Assembly: GCA_049472395.1 (NCBI GenBank)
Contig: JBLIRR010000031.1
Location: forward strand, 9,571 to 73,570
Reading direction: 5' to 3'
DNA from: JBLIRR01 sp049472395
Lineage (GTDB): Bacteria; SZUA-182; DTGQ01; JBLIRR01
Length of the DNA stretch: 64,000 nucleotides
Part shown: one piece after another, positions 50,301-59,600 of the stretch
Position numbering within the stretch: the first letter of the stretch is position 1
How the letters are laid out: every line of letters begins with the position of its first letter
The notes under the pieces: model-generated
The model's database searches: none
Seen by the model: only the letters and a program-made list of their open reading frames with translations
What the model was told of the DNA's origin: nothing
Made by a program: the position numbers and the translations under genes

Positions 50301-50971
50301 AAATCATAGGCACTTCCTCCGGTATCATACCCTCTGACCGGGAAAGGAGCGGTTGGATCGCTGATATCCAAAATGACAAGGCCACTATCACCGCTTGCCA
50401 CATATATATAATTGTCCTTCATGGCTATGTTATAAGCACTCCCTTTGGTATCATATCCTCCGGCTGGCAGAGGGATCGCTGGATCGCTGATATCTATTAT
50501 GAGAAGACCGCTATTTTTAGTAGCCACATATGCGTAATTCTCCTGTATGGTGAGGCTTCTGCAATCTAATACCATGAAATGCCCAATTGGAACCGGATTC
50601 TTTGGATCTTCAATATTAAGAATATATAAGCCATACCGGCTCGTAGCAAGTAGTGCATAATTATTTGATTTATAAGCTACAATATCATTCACAAGCCCAA
50701 CAGGCAAAAAAGAAACCTCTTTTATGGATGCTCTATCTGTGACATCAAGAATAAGAAAACCGTGCTCTGTTCCACAAAAGGCATAAGTTGCCTGCATATG
50801 CGAAGGATATCGTTGTTTAATAATCTCTGTACAGGTGATATCTCCCCTCTGCCTGTCCAATCTTCCGATAACTTCGAGATTTACCTTATCCTTCGCATAG
50901 CTCGACATGCAAAAGAGAATAAAACAAAAACAGGTGATTGAAATTAGATAGATCTTTTTTGTGCTCATCAT
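44330..50971 (-). CDS. Giant LVIVD-repeat surface protein with three degenerate clan CD peptidase-like domains
   Basis: A 2213-residue protein with a signal peptide; its ATG overlaps the macroglobulin stop by four bases, so the two are coupled. Residues about 40-925 contain some twenty LVIVD repeats (GLVILDISDPTAPFLAGxYDT, NYAYVADG), which form beta-propellers. Then come three domains patterned on legumain/gingipain-like peptidases (about 930-1180, 1300-1510 and 1650-1830) with Ig-like domains between. In each, the places expected for HG and Cys are replaced: LSLIGPGGKD and VESGSSGSF in the first; LTLILLNAD and IIMESSNS in the second; LFIYLIGRAE and VLLIDTPHA in the third. A MopE-like metal-binding motif (CDDTAPFVNP ... 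DGEDNNCNGLSDE, near 1995) and a unique 170-residue tail follow. I infer a non-catalytic, binding or scaffold function. Confidence 0.85.
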   Translation of the reverse strand: MMSTKKIYLISITCFCFILFCMSSYAKDKVNLEVIGRLDRQRGDITCTEIIKQRYPSHMQATYAFCGTEHGFLILDVTDRASIKEVSFLPVGLVNDIVAYKSNNYALLATSRYGLYILNIEDPKNPVPIGHFMVLDCRSLTIQENYAYVATKNSGLLIIDISDPAIPLPAGGYDTKGSAYNIAMKDNYIYVASGDSGLVILDISDPTAPFPVRGYDTGGSAYDLAVKGNYAYVADEYNGLVILDISDPMTPFLAGGYNTTGHAHDIVIKDICAYMACGDGGLIILDISDPTAPFLAGVYDPEKFTAYDIVINDFSAYVVDEDGALVILDLYDSIVPSLAGEYDTSYAYSIVIKGAYAYMASGNRDLVIVDISDPTAPSLVGSDFINGYAYDIAIQGNYAYVATRNKGLIIVDIKDQMTPFLAGGCDIKGNAYAVAIKANYAYVANGYSGLVIVDISDPTAPFLAGIYDTRGWAYDVAIKANYAYVSGGDSGLVILDISDPTTPFLVGQYDTKGDAKGLIVKDNYVYVADGYSGLVIIDISDSTTPFLAGMYKINKYAEDVTIKDNYAYVAGVNDGIVIINISDPAAPFLVGEFDTEGIAEGLTIKDKHAYIADGNNGLVVVSLTHSISPSLVSKYTSPKRYAADVAIKANYAYVAYGYNGLVIVDISDPTAPFLAGSYDTKETGFGIGEKEAFGVAIKGNYAYVANWGNGLVIVDISDPTTPFLAGGLDTKGHGYDVTIKGNYAYVADENGGLAIIDISDPIAPFLAGSYDTNGAALDTAIKGNYAYVADWDKDLVILDISDPTALLMVGKYTTSGYVKGVTIRDNYLYVADGDSGLVILDISDPTTPFLVGGYNIKGSAYDVAIKENYAYVADGDSGLVILDISDPTAPFLAGNHDTKGRAYDVTIEGNYAYVADGESGLIVFHIIDTPLQEGNLVLCTGMPATMPDSLGPPIQALSNKIYSTFSDKNYPCYFMYYLIPGFYQDIDEDNLPNPLVVDDFAPTLADVHYALTDWAYNRLNMGPLYLSLIGPGGKDTFQIMPGHILKASDPLDPNRIDTLKYSLDSFQERTGRDLICLVESGSSGSFCDDLIDSTTPLYTRTIITSTDDGASYLDSTGSHSFVGILVELFKASRETGLFADTGISHTQRVHLLEALFSEARQKFWSLEYPFSTQPPQMITSKGPHTLCTITLSIDPLKIDSLEFPMGDSHTPTITNPEESIALKATGHYLDGSGDITEQIYFHSSDPTILTVTSEGIVSPHTTNAYNGKAYILATIIDPNFTQSPTHDPHIPPLGGVTGRIPINVTIPTWDEKAHLPLAIIVAGEKETCAIAQYAYLTLLERGYSRERIFYLTHPNEERDSHKEYEADPVKDGDPAHDSVGVSSSSQGLREALAWAKERGTPSLTLILLNADPPLGQWLDELQDEDGIPQISIIMESSNSTPLIDHLKGENRCIITSAPEGGSSLYSHGLISFTYYLLNYLQAGATLAGAYDNACSAMSAIENFLREDLEIRHEPSQFPRLDNRSLAHNISLGGSYLVCQDQPVITSMELLSDSNAITINQKITMRAEVSDLIGIERVWGVVAHTPLSPQVSSNNQEISTGDLIRIDFEQRGKGVFEGTHTGFTKKGPHSLLIFAQNTKGAISLPYSYTLNLKGERNALLIAGYEKDTHYFSDLLSHAQWVLLEKQFSRVSLLPEPGGERITPETIYCSLHELAQEADLLFIYLIGRAEMHEHKVAVSLNETEYLDPDTLNRWLDELPKCTHVLLIDTPHAYRFVTQAPQRIYVCSTSDDQTAYFGEEGRCAFSQLFFTSIYSGVNLYDAYRLSSDAIDYYSPQKPILEDGVNGRLAKTTSFGIPSMSGYQGPSVTMPDGTIFWGSVPLWVTIQKPDPGTRVWALVKPPGKGKEEIEEVYFTEDAEEWGHFKADYTFDQKGTYKINTYCQFAHGLLSIYERQYQAREPLIYYRDLDQDGFGDPNTFVLTYYNPSDAYAQYVLKSGDCDDTAPFVNPQGVDIYDGEDNNCNGLSDESYHFACGLELWGESEYGMDEIDSIIIGLGADEFLEKEKYWSDIPVAMHLALMPSDAYSTQLEEVIHQTGERIIKWYLEVNKGLDWWSTAYDGPLLLRWDPNCLGPGYFQLRRGWDDRGKILIYDMKATDYYYTLKEDRMSEEKLYTIFRFTIIWSYNEIRDKEEQRIYQLYPHQYYLLMKYYYETYRDL
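48190..50790 (-). repeat. Array of about twenty LVIVD repeats (~42 codons each)
   Basis: The N-terminal 900 codons of the surface protein consist of near-uniform units of about 126 bases, each coding for NYAYVADxxxGLVILDISDPTAPFLAGxYDTKGxAYDVAIK-type sequence in pieces. DNA similarity between neighbours is high, so unequal exchange can change copy number. The first and last units are the most diverged, as usual in such arrays. Confidence 0.85.
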
Positions 50972-53900
50972 TCCTCTTCACTTAATTCATCTGTTACTGT
51001 CAGAATTACAGGTTTAGTTTCATCCCTAATGCCAGGATTGTAATAATCAAAGGCGCTTGATTTCGGTGTGGAGACCTTAAGTGGATATTTGGCCTGTAAC
51101 CGATAGCTCATAGTGAGGGGTCTTCCATAGGAAACAGGATGAAGGTAAAGACTGAGTTGTCTATTGGTTGATTCATATTTGAAAATTGTGCCTTTCTCAA
51201 TCCCCTCTTCGAAATCCTCCCAAAAGATACGAAATCCTGGCGGAATACCCAAATCGATCATCCCTATTTTGGTTACACTGTCAGGAACTGTATTGGTAAC
51301 TGTGACAGTACATAAAATCGTATCATCAACAGTGAGCGTTGTCCGGTCATAGCTAAGATCGATAGTAAGTGGAGGTTGTGTGGGCAGAGTGACGTCAGGC
51401 CAGGGAAGAAAATAGGTGCCAACGATCTGGTAGAGCAGATTGCCCTCTCCGATGAGGGTGATGCTGATGTTGTTATCCCCTGCGTCAGTATAGGGCGTAA
51501 GGTCAATCAACCTTACCACGCTGCTATCTATAGGAGTGATTCTCATGATGGGCAGATCGCTCTTATCTATGGTTTGACCATTTATGGTAATAACGATCTC
51601 TCCATCCATCTCCTCAAACAGACCTGATAGGGCTTCCATGAGAACCCGCAGAGAGAGAACAGTGGCCTGGGTCTGTCCCCACAGCCCAGAGGCCTCCTTC
51701 TTTTGAATAATATAATCAAGAGACGCATCAATTGTCCCCGGATATCGCCATCCGGCCTTGATCAAAGCATAGGTGATCATTGCGGTGGTCTCAAGGCTCA
51801 GGTAGTTCCCCCGTGTATAGGTAAAACTTTCCCCTCCTGAATCCCAATACACCATATCTTCCTCAACGATCTTTTCCGCCTCAAGGCGATCGAGGATGGA
51901 TAAGCCTACCGGATCTTTTGGGTCCCCTTCTAACAGGGCATTAGCACAGAGGGCCAGGGTGTAATTGTCATCAATTTTTTCCACATGTGCCTTAATATAC
52001 TTATTCCCTCTGACGATGCCAGGAGCATTTATTGAATATCCGGAATGGATAAGGGCCCAGGTGGCATACGCAGTGGATTGAAGGCTGTTATTGAGGAGAT
52101 TGAAAAGATCCCTCTCATCAGGGGGCCAGGAACCATCGTTTTCCTGCTTTTTTACCAGCCATTCCTGGGTACGGCGAATAAGCTCCGGGTCCACAAAATG
52201 CACCCTCTCCATATCGGCAAGCTCCATCAAACCATATGCGGTCAGGATCGGCTTACCCGGTTCGCGACCATACCAGTCAAATCCTCCCCCCGGTACCTCG
52301 AAGGTGAGAAGGCGTTGATACCCGAGATTGATATACTCTCGTGCCTTGATCTCGATTTCAGGATTTAGTTGATCTGTAGAGAGCATATAATCAAGGGCGA
52401 GCACATTTGGCCACGTCACCGACGTGGTTTGACAAAATCACCCGAAGGGGACTTTAAAGAGCTTATCCAACCCTTCCACTACCTGACTGAATATGCCTGG
52501 ATAGACCTTGACCATAATCTTGTGTGCTTCATCTATGGCCTTAAGGGGAAAAGAGAGTATATGACTGGTCTTATTTTCTCTCAGGCGCTCGCTGACTGTA
52601 AGGTGAAATTCCCTTCCATCGGGCACAACCTCGATCGTGCGGGCGATTGCATCACTCATCGTGGTGCCATAAGCGAACACTGTCAGCTCATGCCAGCCTA
52701 CCCGGAGGGCCTTGATGCGAAAATAAGTCACGGTCACCTGCCCGGGTTCAAGGTCGACATCCTTTTCCCTCACATCCATCAGGGAACACCATGGTCTGTT
52801 TTCATCTATCGCCAGCATTATTCTCACTCTTTGGGATTCGTTCAGATAGTTATAGAGTGCTACCGGCAGCGATATTTCATCGTTCTGTGTAAGGGTCACG
52901 GGAAGGTCCAGATCAACAAAGAAATCTTGAAATACCACAATTTTTTCTGTTTCCCCGCCCAGCTCGCCATCTAAGGTTGAGGCGAGAGCGCTCATACGCC
53001 AGGTGGTGATAGAATCTGCCATATTTACATCCAGATAGGCCACACCATCCGAATCAGTGATAAGGGACGGCTCCCAAAGCAAGGTCTCCGGGAAATCACG
53101 TCTGATTTTCCGCGGCTCCTGCAGCTTTTCCGGGGTATCCTGGGATTTTATTCCTCCATAGCCGAGGGGAGCTAAAAATCCGTCTTCGGGCTCTACATAA
53201 GTAATACTTCCTCCGGCGGTTCCCAACTCATGTGCCCCAAAAGAGGAGTTTCCCCACACAGAATATCCACCCGGATATCCGAGCCTGATCGGCTTTGTGA
53301 GGACAATATCATCTATGGTCCTAGCCACTTCATCAGGCCCATTACTGATTAGAGTAAACTGATAATTAAAAAACTGAATCTGCTCCACTCTATAGACATT
53401 TCCCCATGGATCACGGTAATCTTTGATCTTTCCCTCCCTCACTGCTTCCTGATAGGTAAAGTTATCATATATGCGCAGGTCAACCAAAGCCTTGAAAATT
53501 TCCTCAGCATCCCGATCGATGCGGCCCACTAATCTCTCCTGCATTCTTTGTATCAGATCAGGATAGCTGCTTTCATTTAAGCCGGGATCAGGCGGCTCCT
53601 CTGCTAAAGCGAAGGCAACCTCGGCTATCTCCGGCTCTCCCTTATCGAGGTCCTTACAGGTTACAGCCTCTTCAAATGGGACTATAAGCGGCCAAAAGCG
53701 CGGCTTCATGATTTCCTCCTCCATATTAAAATAGAGTTTGAGTAATCCCGGGCGATTCTCCTGTAAAGCATAGACCGCCTCATCCACAATGTTGACTCCC
53801 AGTGCCACTGGTTGAGGAGGCATTACCTGGAACTCGATCTTTGCCTTTTCTCCGGGAAGATAGTAATCTTTATCTAGTGTGGCTGTAACCTCGATTTCCT

Positions 53901-56247
53901 CGGCAGGATTTACATAAACTATTTTTTTGTCACGGAATACGTCCGAGGCTGTTTCTGTGCTCGATGAGATAAAATAGGCTTCTACTAAAAGTGTACCAAT
54001 CATATCAGCTCCCAAATCCAGAAAAAGCTTTGCCTCTCCATTTTTTAACTCTATCCCTTTGGTCAGAATGGTCTGGCGATCTTTGATGATATCCACAAAA
54101 ACCCTTCTGGCCTTAATCTCAGAGGTATAGATATGCATCGTCATTGTCTGGCCCACGGTATAAATCGCTCGGTCCGTCCGCACAAGGATCCTTTCTTCTC
54201 TCGCATTCTCAGAAAGATTTATCTCAACCAGGGCACTCTTTCCCCCTGCCTTTGAGGCAACATGGAAGATCAGGGGAGAGTATGCATCAGGGATCAGTGC
54301 CAGGGTCCCCAGCCCTTGTTCATCTGTATCTATGGTGAAGATGTGCCCATCAAAATTAATCAGACTGTGTGTCGCAAGTCCCCGGCCCTTCGGATCGGTG
54401 GTGAGAATATACAGGATATTTTCCACTCCCGGAACGATCGTTCCACTTTCCGGAATAATTTGAATATGAATAGGTTCTTTACTCACTGTCAGCTCTCTGG
54501 TTATGGCCTCTTCATGATTCGCTGAATCCTCGACCTTTATCTCCACTTGAACAAAGGCATCCCCTTGCTGCAGTGGAAGCCCGACAAAGTAACCGGGCAA
54601 ATTAATCTCAAAGGCAAAGAAGCCCTCTCTATCAGTCGTACCAGTGACAGTCTGAAAGAGAACAAAATCTTCATCGAACTTTGAGGCCTCAATAGTCACC
54701 TGAGCGTTACTGACAGGCTTGCCGAAAAAATACTTCGCCTGTATCCTTCCCCTTACGTTCTCTCCCGGTGAATAATAGTCCGCATCAGGTGAAAAATCAA
54801 TCTGAAACTTTGGAAGTACATAGCGGTCCACAGTCACCTTTTTTTCAGATATGGTCATGATGTCATCTTCCATAATAAGGGCCCTTATAGTATAAAGACC
54901 CAGATTAATATCTGAGCCGAGTGGAAAATCGGTTGAGACTACTCCAAACTCGTCGCTTAAAGGCGCAACCCTGAATACCTTGTTGCCTTTTGAGTCTTCA
55001 CACTCGATAATTATTTTCTTGCCTGCTGCTGGCAGAAGATCCGGTTTTTGTAAAGTCAAGGTTCGGATATGAATAATGTGGCCCGGCTGATAGAGGGGTT
55101 TGTCTGTAGTAAGGAGGATCTTGTAAGGGCGGAGAATCTCTATATCTTTCTCGATCTCTTCCCTGCCCAGCCCAGAGGAAACCCTGGCCCGGATCTTTTT
55201 TATGCCAGTCACCTCTTCAGGAATGTTCACCAGGGCCTCGGCAAATCCCTTGTCATCTGTAGTTCCCTCATACAGCCGATGCGAGTACTCCTCTGTTATC
55301 AGCTCAACGGTTACATTGGCCCCCTCTATGGGGAGGGACTGGCCGTGCACAAGTGCATGTATCCCAACGGCTGTCGGTTGGCCGGCATAAAAGGAATCTG
55401 GTCCAATCAGCATTACTTCCATTTTATCAGCCACCTGAAAGAGGCTCTTCTCCCCGGTTGTGCTCATCCATGGTCCTTTAAAATCATAGCTCAGGATATA
55501 GTGAGCAAAGTCCTCCGTAGTAATCGCTAAGGGGACTTTCTCCAGGAATAAAGAATAGGTGTGATCCCCTGGTTTCAGGGTAAGGGAGGTATGCTCCCGG
55601 CTTATGATTTCTCCATCTAAATCCTTCAGTGTAAAGGTGATCTGGCCTCCTAATAAGAGCGCATAGGGATTTCTTAAGGATAATCGAATCGGGACAGGAT
55701 CGTGATATTTGAAAAAGTCTGGCTGAAATGAAGGAGTTTCCGGAGAAGGCTGGGGCCAGGAGGGACTCAGTGCTTTAATCGGATAATCTATTGGGATTGT
55801 AAGGTTTAAGGGAATGGTAAGTCCTTCATATATATGATATTGATCTTGAAAGTTCGTGAAAGTTTCTAAATCAGGAAATATGCCGACAAAGGGGTCAAGG
55901 GGTTGAGCACCATAATTGCTACCGGAATAAGAAGGAAAAGAAGAGGTAAGGAAAGGTGTAAAATATTCGCCCGGATAGTCAATATATCGATAGCGCGGTT
56001 TTGTGTGCTGAGCAGGACCGTTAAATGCATTGAGATCCATGACCAACTGTCCATCAATCACCATAAAATTGTTATTTTCTCCTTCATTATAGGATAATCC
56101 ATAATCGTAAAGGGCAGTATTGGGAGAATAGCCTCCATATCCATAAACAAAAGGGGAGAGCAGCAATAGGCTCATGGACATGATTAAAATCAGATTAAAA
56201 AAATGCCTGAGCACAATAGTCCTTGTTTGTATACTATTCTTATCCAT
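50968..56247 (-). CDS. Alpha-2-macroglobulin family protein with in-frame TGA at the thioester cysteine (candidate selenoprotein)
   Basis: One frame of 1760 codons, interrupted only by TGA at 52438-52440 (codon 1270). The start has CAGGAGAG. Order: signal peptide; Tyr/Pro-rich N-terminus; macroglobulin domains including YKILLTTDKPLYQPGHII; bait-region-type domain; a GspG-like insert (DPWGNVYRVEQ ... TIDDIVL, about 915-985); A2M domain (DSITTWRMSALAS); thioester domain; receptor-binding-like C-terminus. Bacterial members usually read PxGCFEQTTS..YPNVLxLDYL at the thioester. Here the text is KVPFG, TGA, F, C, QTTSVTWPNVLALDYML: the cysteine is TGA, the glutamate is Cys, and the thioester glutamine is kept. 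A perfect hairpin follows. Either selenocysteine is inserted, or this is a pseudogene split at its active site. The family traps proteases in the periplasm or at the surface. The next gene overlaps the stop by four bases. Confidence 0.8.
52411..52440 (-). promoter_or_regulatory. Candidate SECIS: in-frame TGA followed by a perfect 7-bp stem with GGU loop
   Basis: After the TGA (52440-52438) ten bases (TTTTGTCAAA) precede CCACGTC-GGT-GACGTGG (52427-52411), a perfect 7-bp stem with the loop GGU starting 18 bases after the TGA. Bacterial SECIS elements are hairpins inside the coding region just downstream of UGA with a small apical loop containing G early; the E. coli fdhF loop contains GGU. The hairpin is GC-rich in an otherwise AT-leaning gene, although it must also encode TTSVTW. 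Confidence 0.5.
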
Positions 56248-56531
56248 CTTTTCTCTCCTGAACGATTTAGGTTGAATAAATTAATACTATGTAAAAATAG
56301 CGCCTTACATTACCTTTTAAAAATTTAAAAGTAATTTTCGATATAATAAGATTATAACTCTTTTCTTAATATCAGATGCAAAATAAAGTGGAATTTTTAA
56401 CCTACTATTTGTATGTTGACATCTCTGATCCGAGGGAGGGTATTATTTCGCGGGGCTCAATAGAAATTTAGGGACACATCGAAGATGAGTTCAAGATGGA
56501 TAAAGATATTTTGCAATAATTCTGGATTTTT

Positions 56532-56680
56532 ACAATTTCTTCTCCAAATAAACCGATCAGAATTTATGAAATTGTTTTCTATAAAATGCGTTATTTTGAG
56601 GTTAACCAGCTTTTATTTCAAAGTCAAACGGAAAAAATGGAAATTTGGAGCACGGGGAGATGTTAGATATAAAATTTTAT
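56532..56680 (+). pseudogene. Internally deleted copy of the secreted-protein gene at 43072-44142
   Basis: Three consecutive blocks match that locus in the same order: its leader (56532-56588 versus 44184-44239), an internal segment coding NQLLFQSQTGK (56592-56643 versus about 43469-43521), and the 3' end coding GEMLDIKFY (56641-56680 versus about 43072-43112). Each block has only a few mismatches. The intervening sequence is missing, so this is a deletion relic. The 3' end lacks the stop codon of the intact gene and runs into the next open frame. Confidence 0.85.
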
Positions 56681-59600
56681 AATCTATTAAATTTAAAAAA
56701 GAAGGTCATTGCGTGTTGTATTCTGTTATTTATCTTTAGTCTCTCTTTGAGGGGGCCTGCATTTTGCCAGGAGATACCCCCCCAACAATCTTCTCCTGAT
56801 ACCATTTCCATGCCATGGAACACATTTCTCTCTCTCTGGGATCAGGCAAAAGAAGATGACGCGCAAAGAAAGCTGGAATTTTCTTATGAAAAAGCCCTTT
56901 ACACAGGGAGCGCCCGCATTGACAAAGATGATTATTTTATTCATTTTCAGGCCTTGATTTTCGTCTCCACCTTTAAAAATAATGATACCCTTGTTCCTTT
57001 TCTTTCAAATCAATTAAACCTTGAATCCCTATCAGTCAATGGACATCAGTCAACCTGGATCGAAAAGGAGGGATTCTTTCAGGTATATATCCCAAAGCAG
57101 GGACTGCATGAGGTAAGTGCCAAATTTACCATCGTAATAAACAATAAGAGTTGGCCACGAAGTTTCTTTTTGCCTATGGTGATGAGTGCGAAAAGTGAGG
57201 TAATACTCGATGTTCCGGATATAAATGTGGAAGCGCACTTTGATAAGGGTGTGGCAAAAGATACGGTGCTCAGTGAAGCAGGCAGTAGAATTCAGGGGTA
57301 TGTCCCGGCTGTGGATGGAGTAACTATACGATGGCTGCAAAAGAATGAGGGGAAGAAAAAAGTTCCCTTGAAAATGGGGGCTACTGTGCACACCTATCTC
57401 TCATTAGAAGAGAAGGGAGCCTATAGCCAGAACGAGGTGACTTTTCATATATTGCAAGGGGAAACTAACTTTTTTACTATCCACGTTCCCCATATCATCG
57501 ATATCCTTGAAGTTAACCCAGTGACTCAGGAGGGCTCAATTTCGCAATGGTTCACTGAAGATACGGAAAATGCAAGACTCATTCATATCTACTCTTCTTA
57601 TCAACAAAAAAAGGAATTTAAGGTTCAACTCATCTATGAACATACAGAGACTAAGACTACTTACCGCTTTAGCATCCCCACATTGATTCCTCAGTCAGTA
57701 GAACGTTATGAGAATCTGATAGCAGTTGGGTCCAAAGCGAATGTGGAGATTCAAGAAAGCAGTGCACGTATGATAGAACGTCGGGATGTGCGCTTCCTTC
57801 CCCAGGAAATTAGGCAATATGCAAAAAGCCATGCCCTCTTTTACTATAAAATATTGGGTGAGGATTTTCATCTGGAATTTAATGTGAAAAGTCATGAAAA
57901 AGCAGAGACCATAAAAACGGCCATTGAATCGGTTGAAGCGGACAGTGTAATGACAGAGGCAGGAGCATTGATGACGAAGGCCACCTATAGTATTAAAAAT
58001 AATCAAGCTCAATATTTACGACTCACCCTCCCTGAAAACTCAAAACTTCTCAGCGCTTTCTTAAAAGGACAGGAAGTGCAGCCCGCTATGGACGGCAGGC
58101 ACCTGCTTATCCCCATCTCGAAATCGGCTGAGAATTCTTTTCCGGTTGAAATTGCATATTTAACAACCACAAACAAATTCGGGATTTTCGGGAGGCGCTC
58201 ACTGTATCTCCCCGAGATCAATCTTTCTATTGGAGAGCTTTCCTGGAAGCTTTATTGCCCCGAGGCTTATCAAATTTTCTATTTTGGAGGAAACATCGAG
58301 CGGAAAAAATATAGCCTTTTAACGAGGATTGACTGGTTATTAGGACAAGTATCCCTCGCCACACAGAACCAGGCCTGTGCAGGAATGAACCGGGAAAAAT
58401 ACGATTATAGCAAAAAAGGGCTGAGAAGACGTTTTAAATCATCACTAAGCAGTAGCGAAAGCTATCTGGATGAAGTTATGCCCGGTAATCAGGTGCAGGT
58501 GCAGATTCCTGTGACAGGAAGCAGATACAGGTTCGAGTCATATCTCATAAAGGGACTCACGCCAAGGATTTCATTTTTTTATGTGAATGAAACAATTCAC
58601 AACAGCATTGCCATGGTTGCCACTGTCATAGTCTTTCTTTTCCTTATATGGACTTTTGCTCTTTTATTTGAACGATCCGCTTTGCCGGAGCCAATTAAAA
58701 AAATAAAGAATTATCTCAAAGGCGTCGGCGTTGTGGCCCTTTTGGGATTTCTGCTTACTATCTTCTCTTTAGGGATTACTTCCTCTCTGGGGAAAAGCGT
58801 TGTTTTTGCCTTATTCTCCTTCGGGCTATGGCAGAACCGGCAGGTTGCACGGAGGTTCCATAAGAAGATAACCGGATGGAAATCATATTTTCCGGATGTG
58901 CTGCTTCTCGGATTGCTCTTTCTTACGATGCTCTCCTTCATTGCAGGGCTTTACTCTTTTATAGTATTTATTTTTGCCCTTTCGATTGTGTTTCACGGAA
59001 TGTTTCCATTGTGGCAAAAAATCACCTCATCTCGGAAGGCAAGAAAAGCAACCGCAATAAAAGCTGTCATCCTGCTTATTGTAATCCTCTCCCCGTTACT
59101 ACTTGGTATGTGTTCAGGATCATGGGCAGAAGATAGGGAAGCATCCTCCCTTCCGAAATTGCCCCATGCGCATGTCAATCTCTCCTGGCACGTTGTTGAA
59201 GGACTTCTTAAGAAAATCGAACAAAAGAAGAAGATACAGCAGGAAGAGCTCGATCTTGAATACATTTTCGGTAATGTGAACATCAAGGGAAATATCTCCG
59301 AAAGATATGCCCATTTAAATCTCATGGTCCCCTTAAGCATTCTCTCTGATGATTATGTAAAAATCCCCCTATTACCCTCCTCCATTCCGGTTAAAGATGC
59401 ATTTTATAATGGGAAGTCCCTCACATTGAATGAGGAAAATGGGTATATCCTCTTCGAAGCAAAAAAAGAATCGGATAAACTTGGCATGCTGAAAATGAAT
59501 CTGATAGTTCCGGTGAGAGAAAAGGGAGGAGTCCAGGAATTTATAATTGCTGCGCCCCTCATCCGTGGAGGCCTTGTGGAACTAACCTTTGGGCAAGAAA

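Noticed and set aside
48190..50790. LVIVD repeat tract considered as a CRISPR-like array
   Set aside because: The repeats are in frame, about 126 bases long and encode a known protein repeat.
50968..52419. Treating the C-terminal macroglobulin half as a separate gene starting at GTG 52419
   Set aside because: No ribosome site before the GTG, the frame is continuous with the upstream half through the TGA, and it would begin in the middle of the thioester domain.
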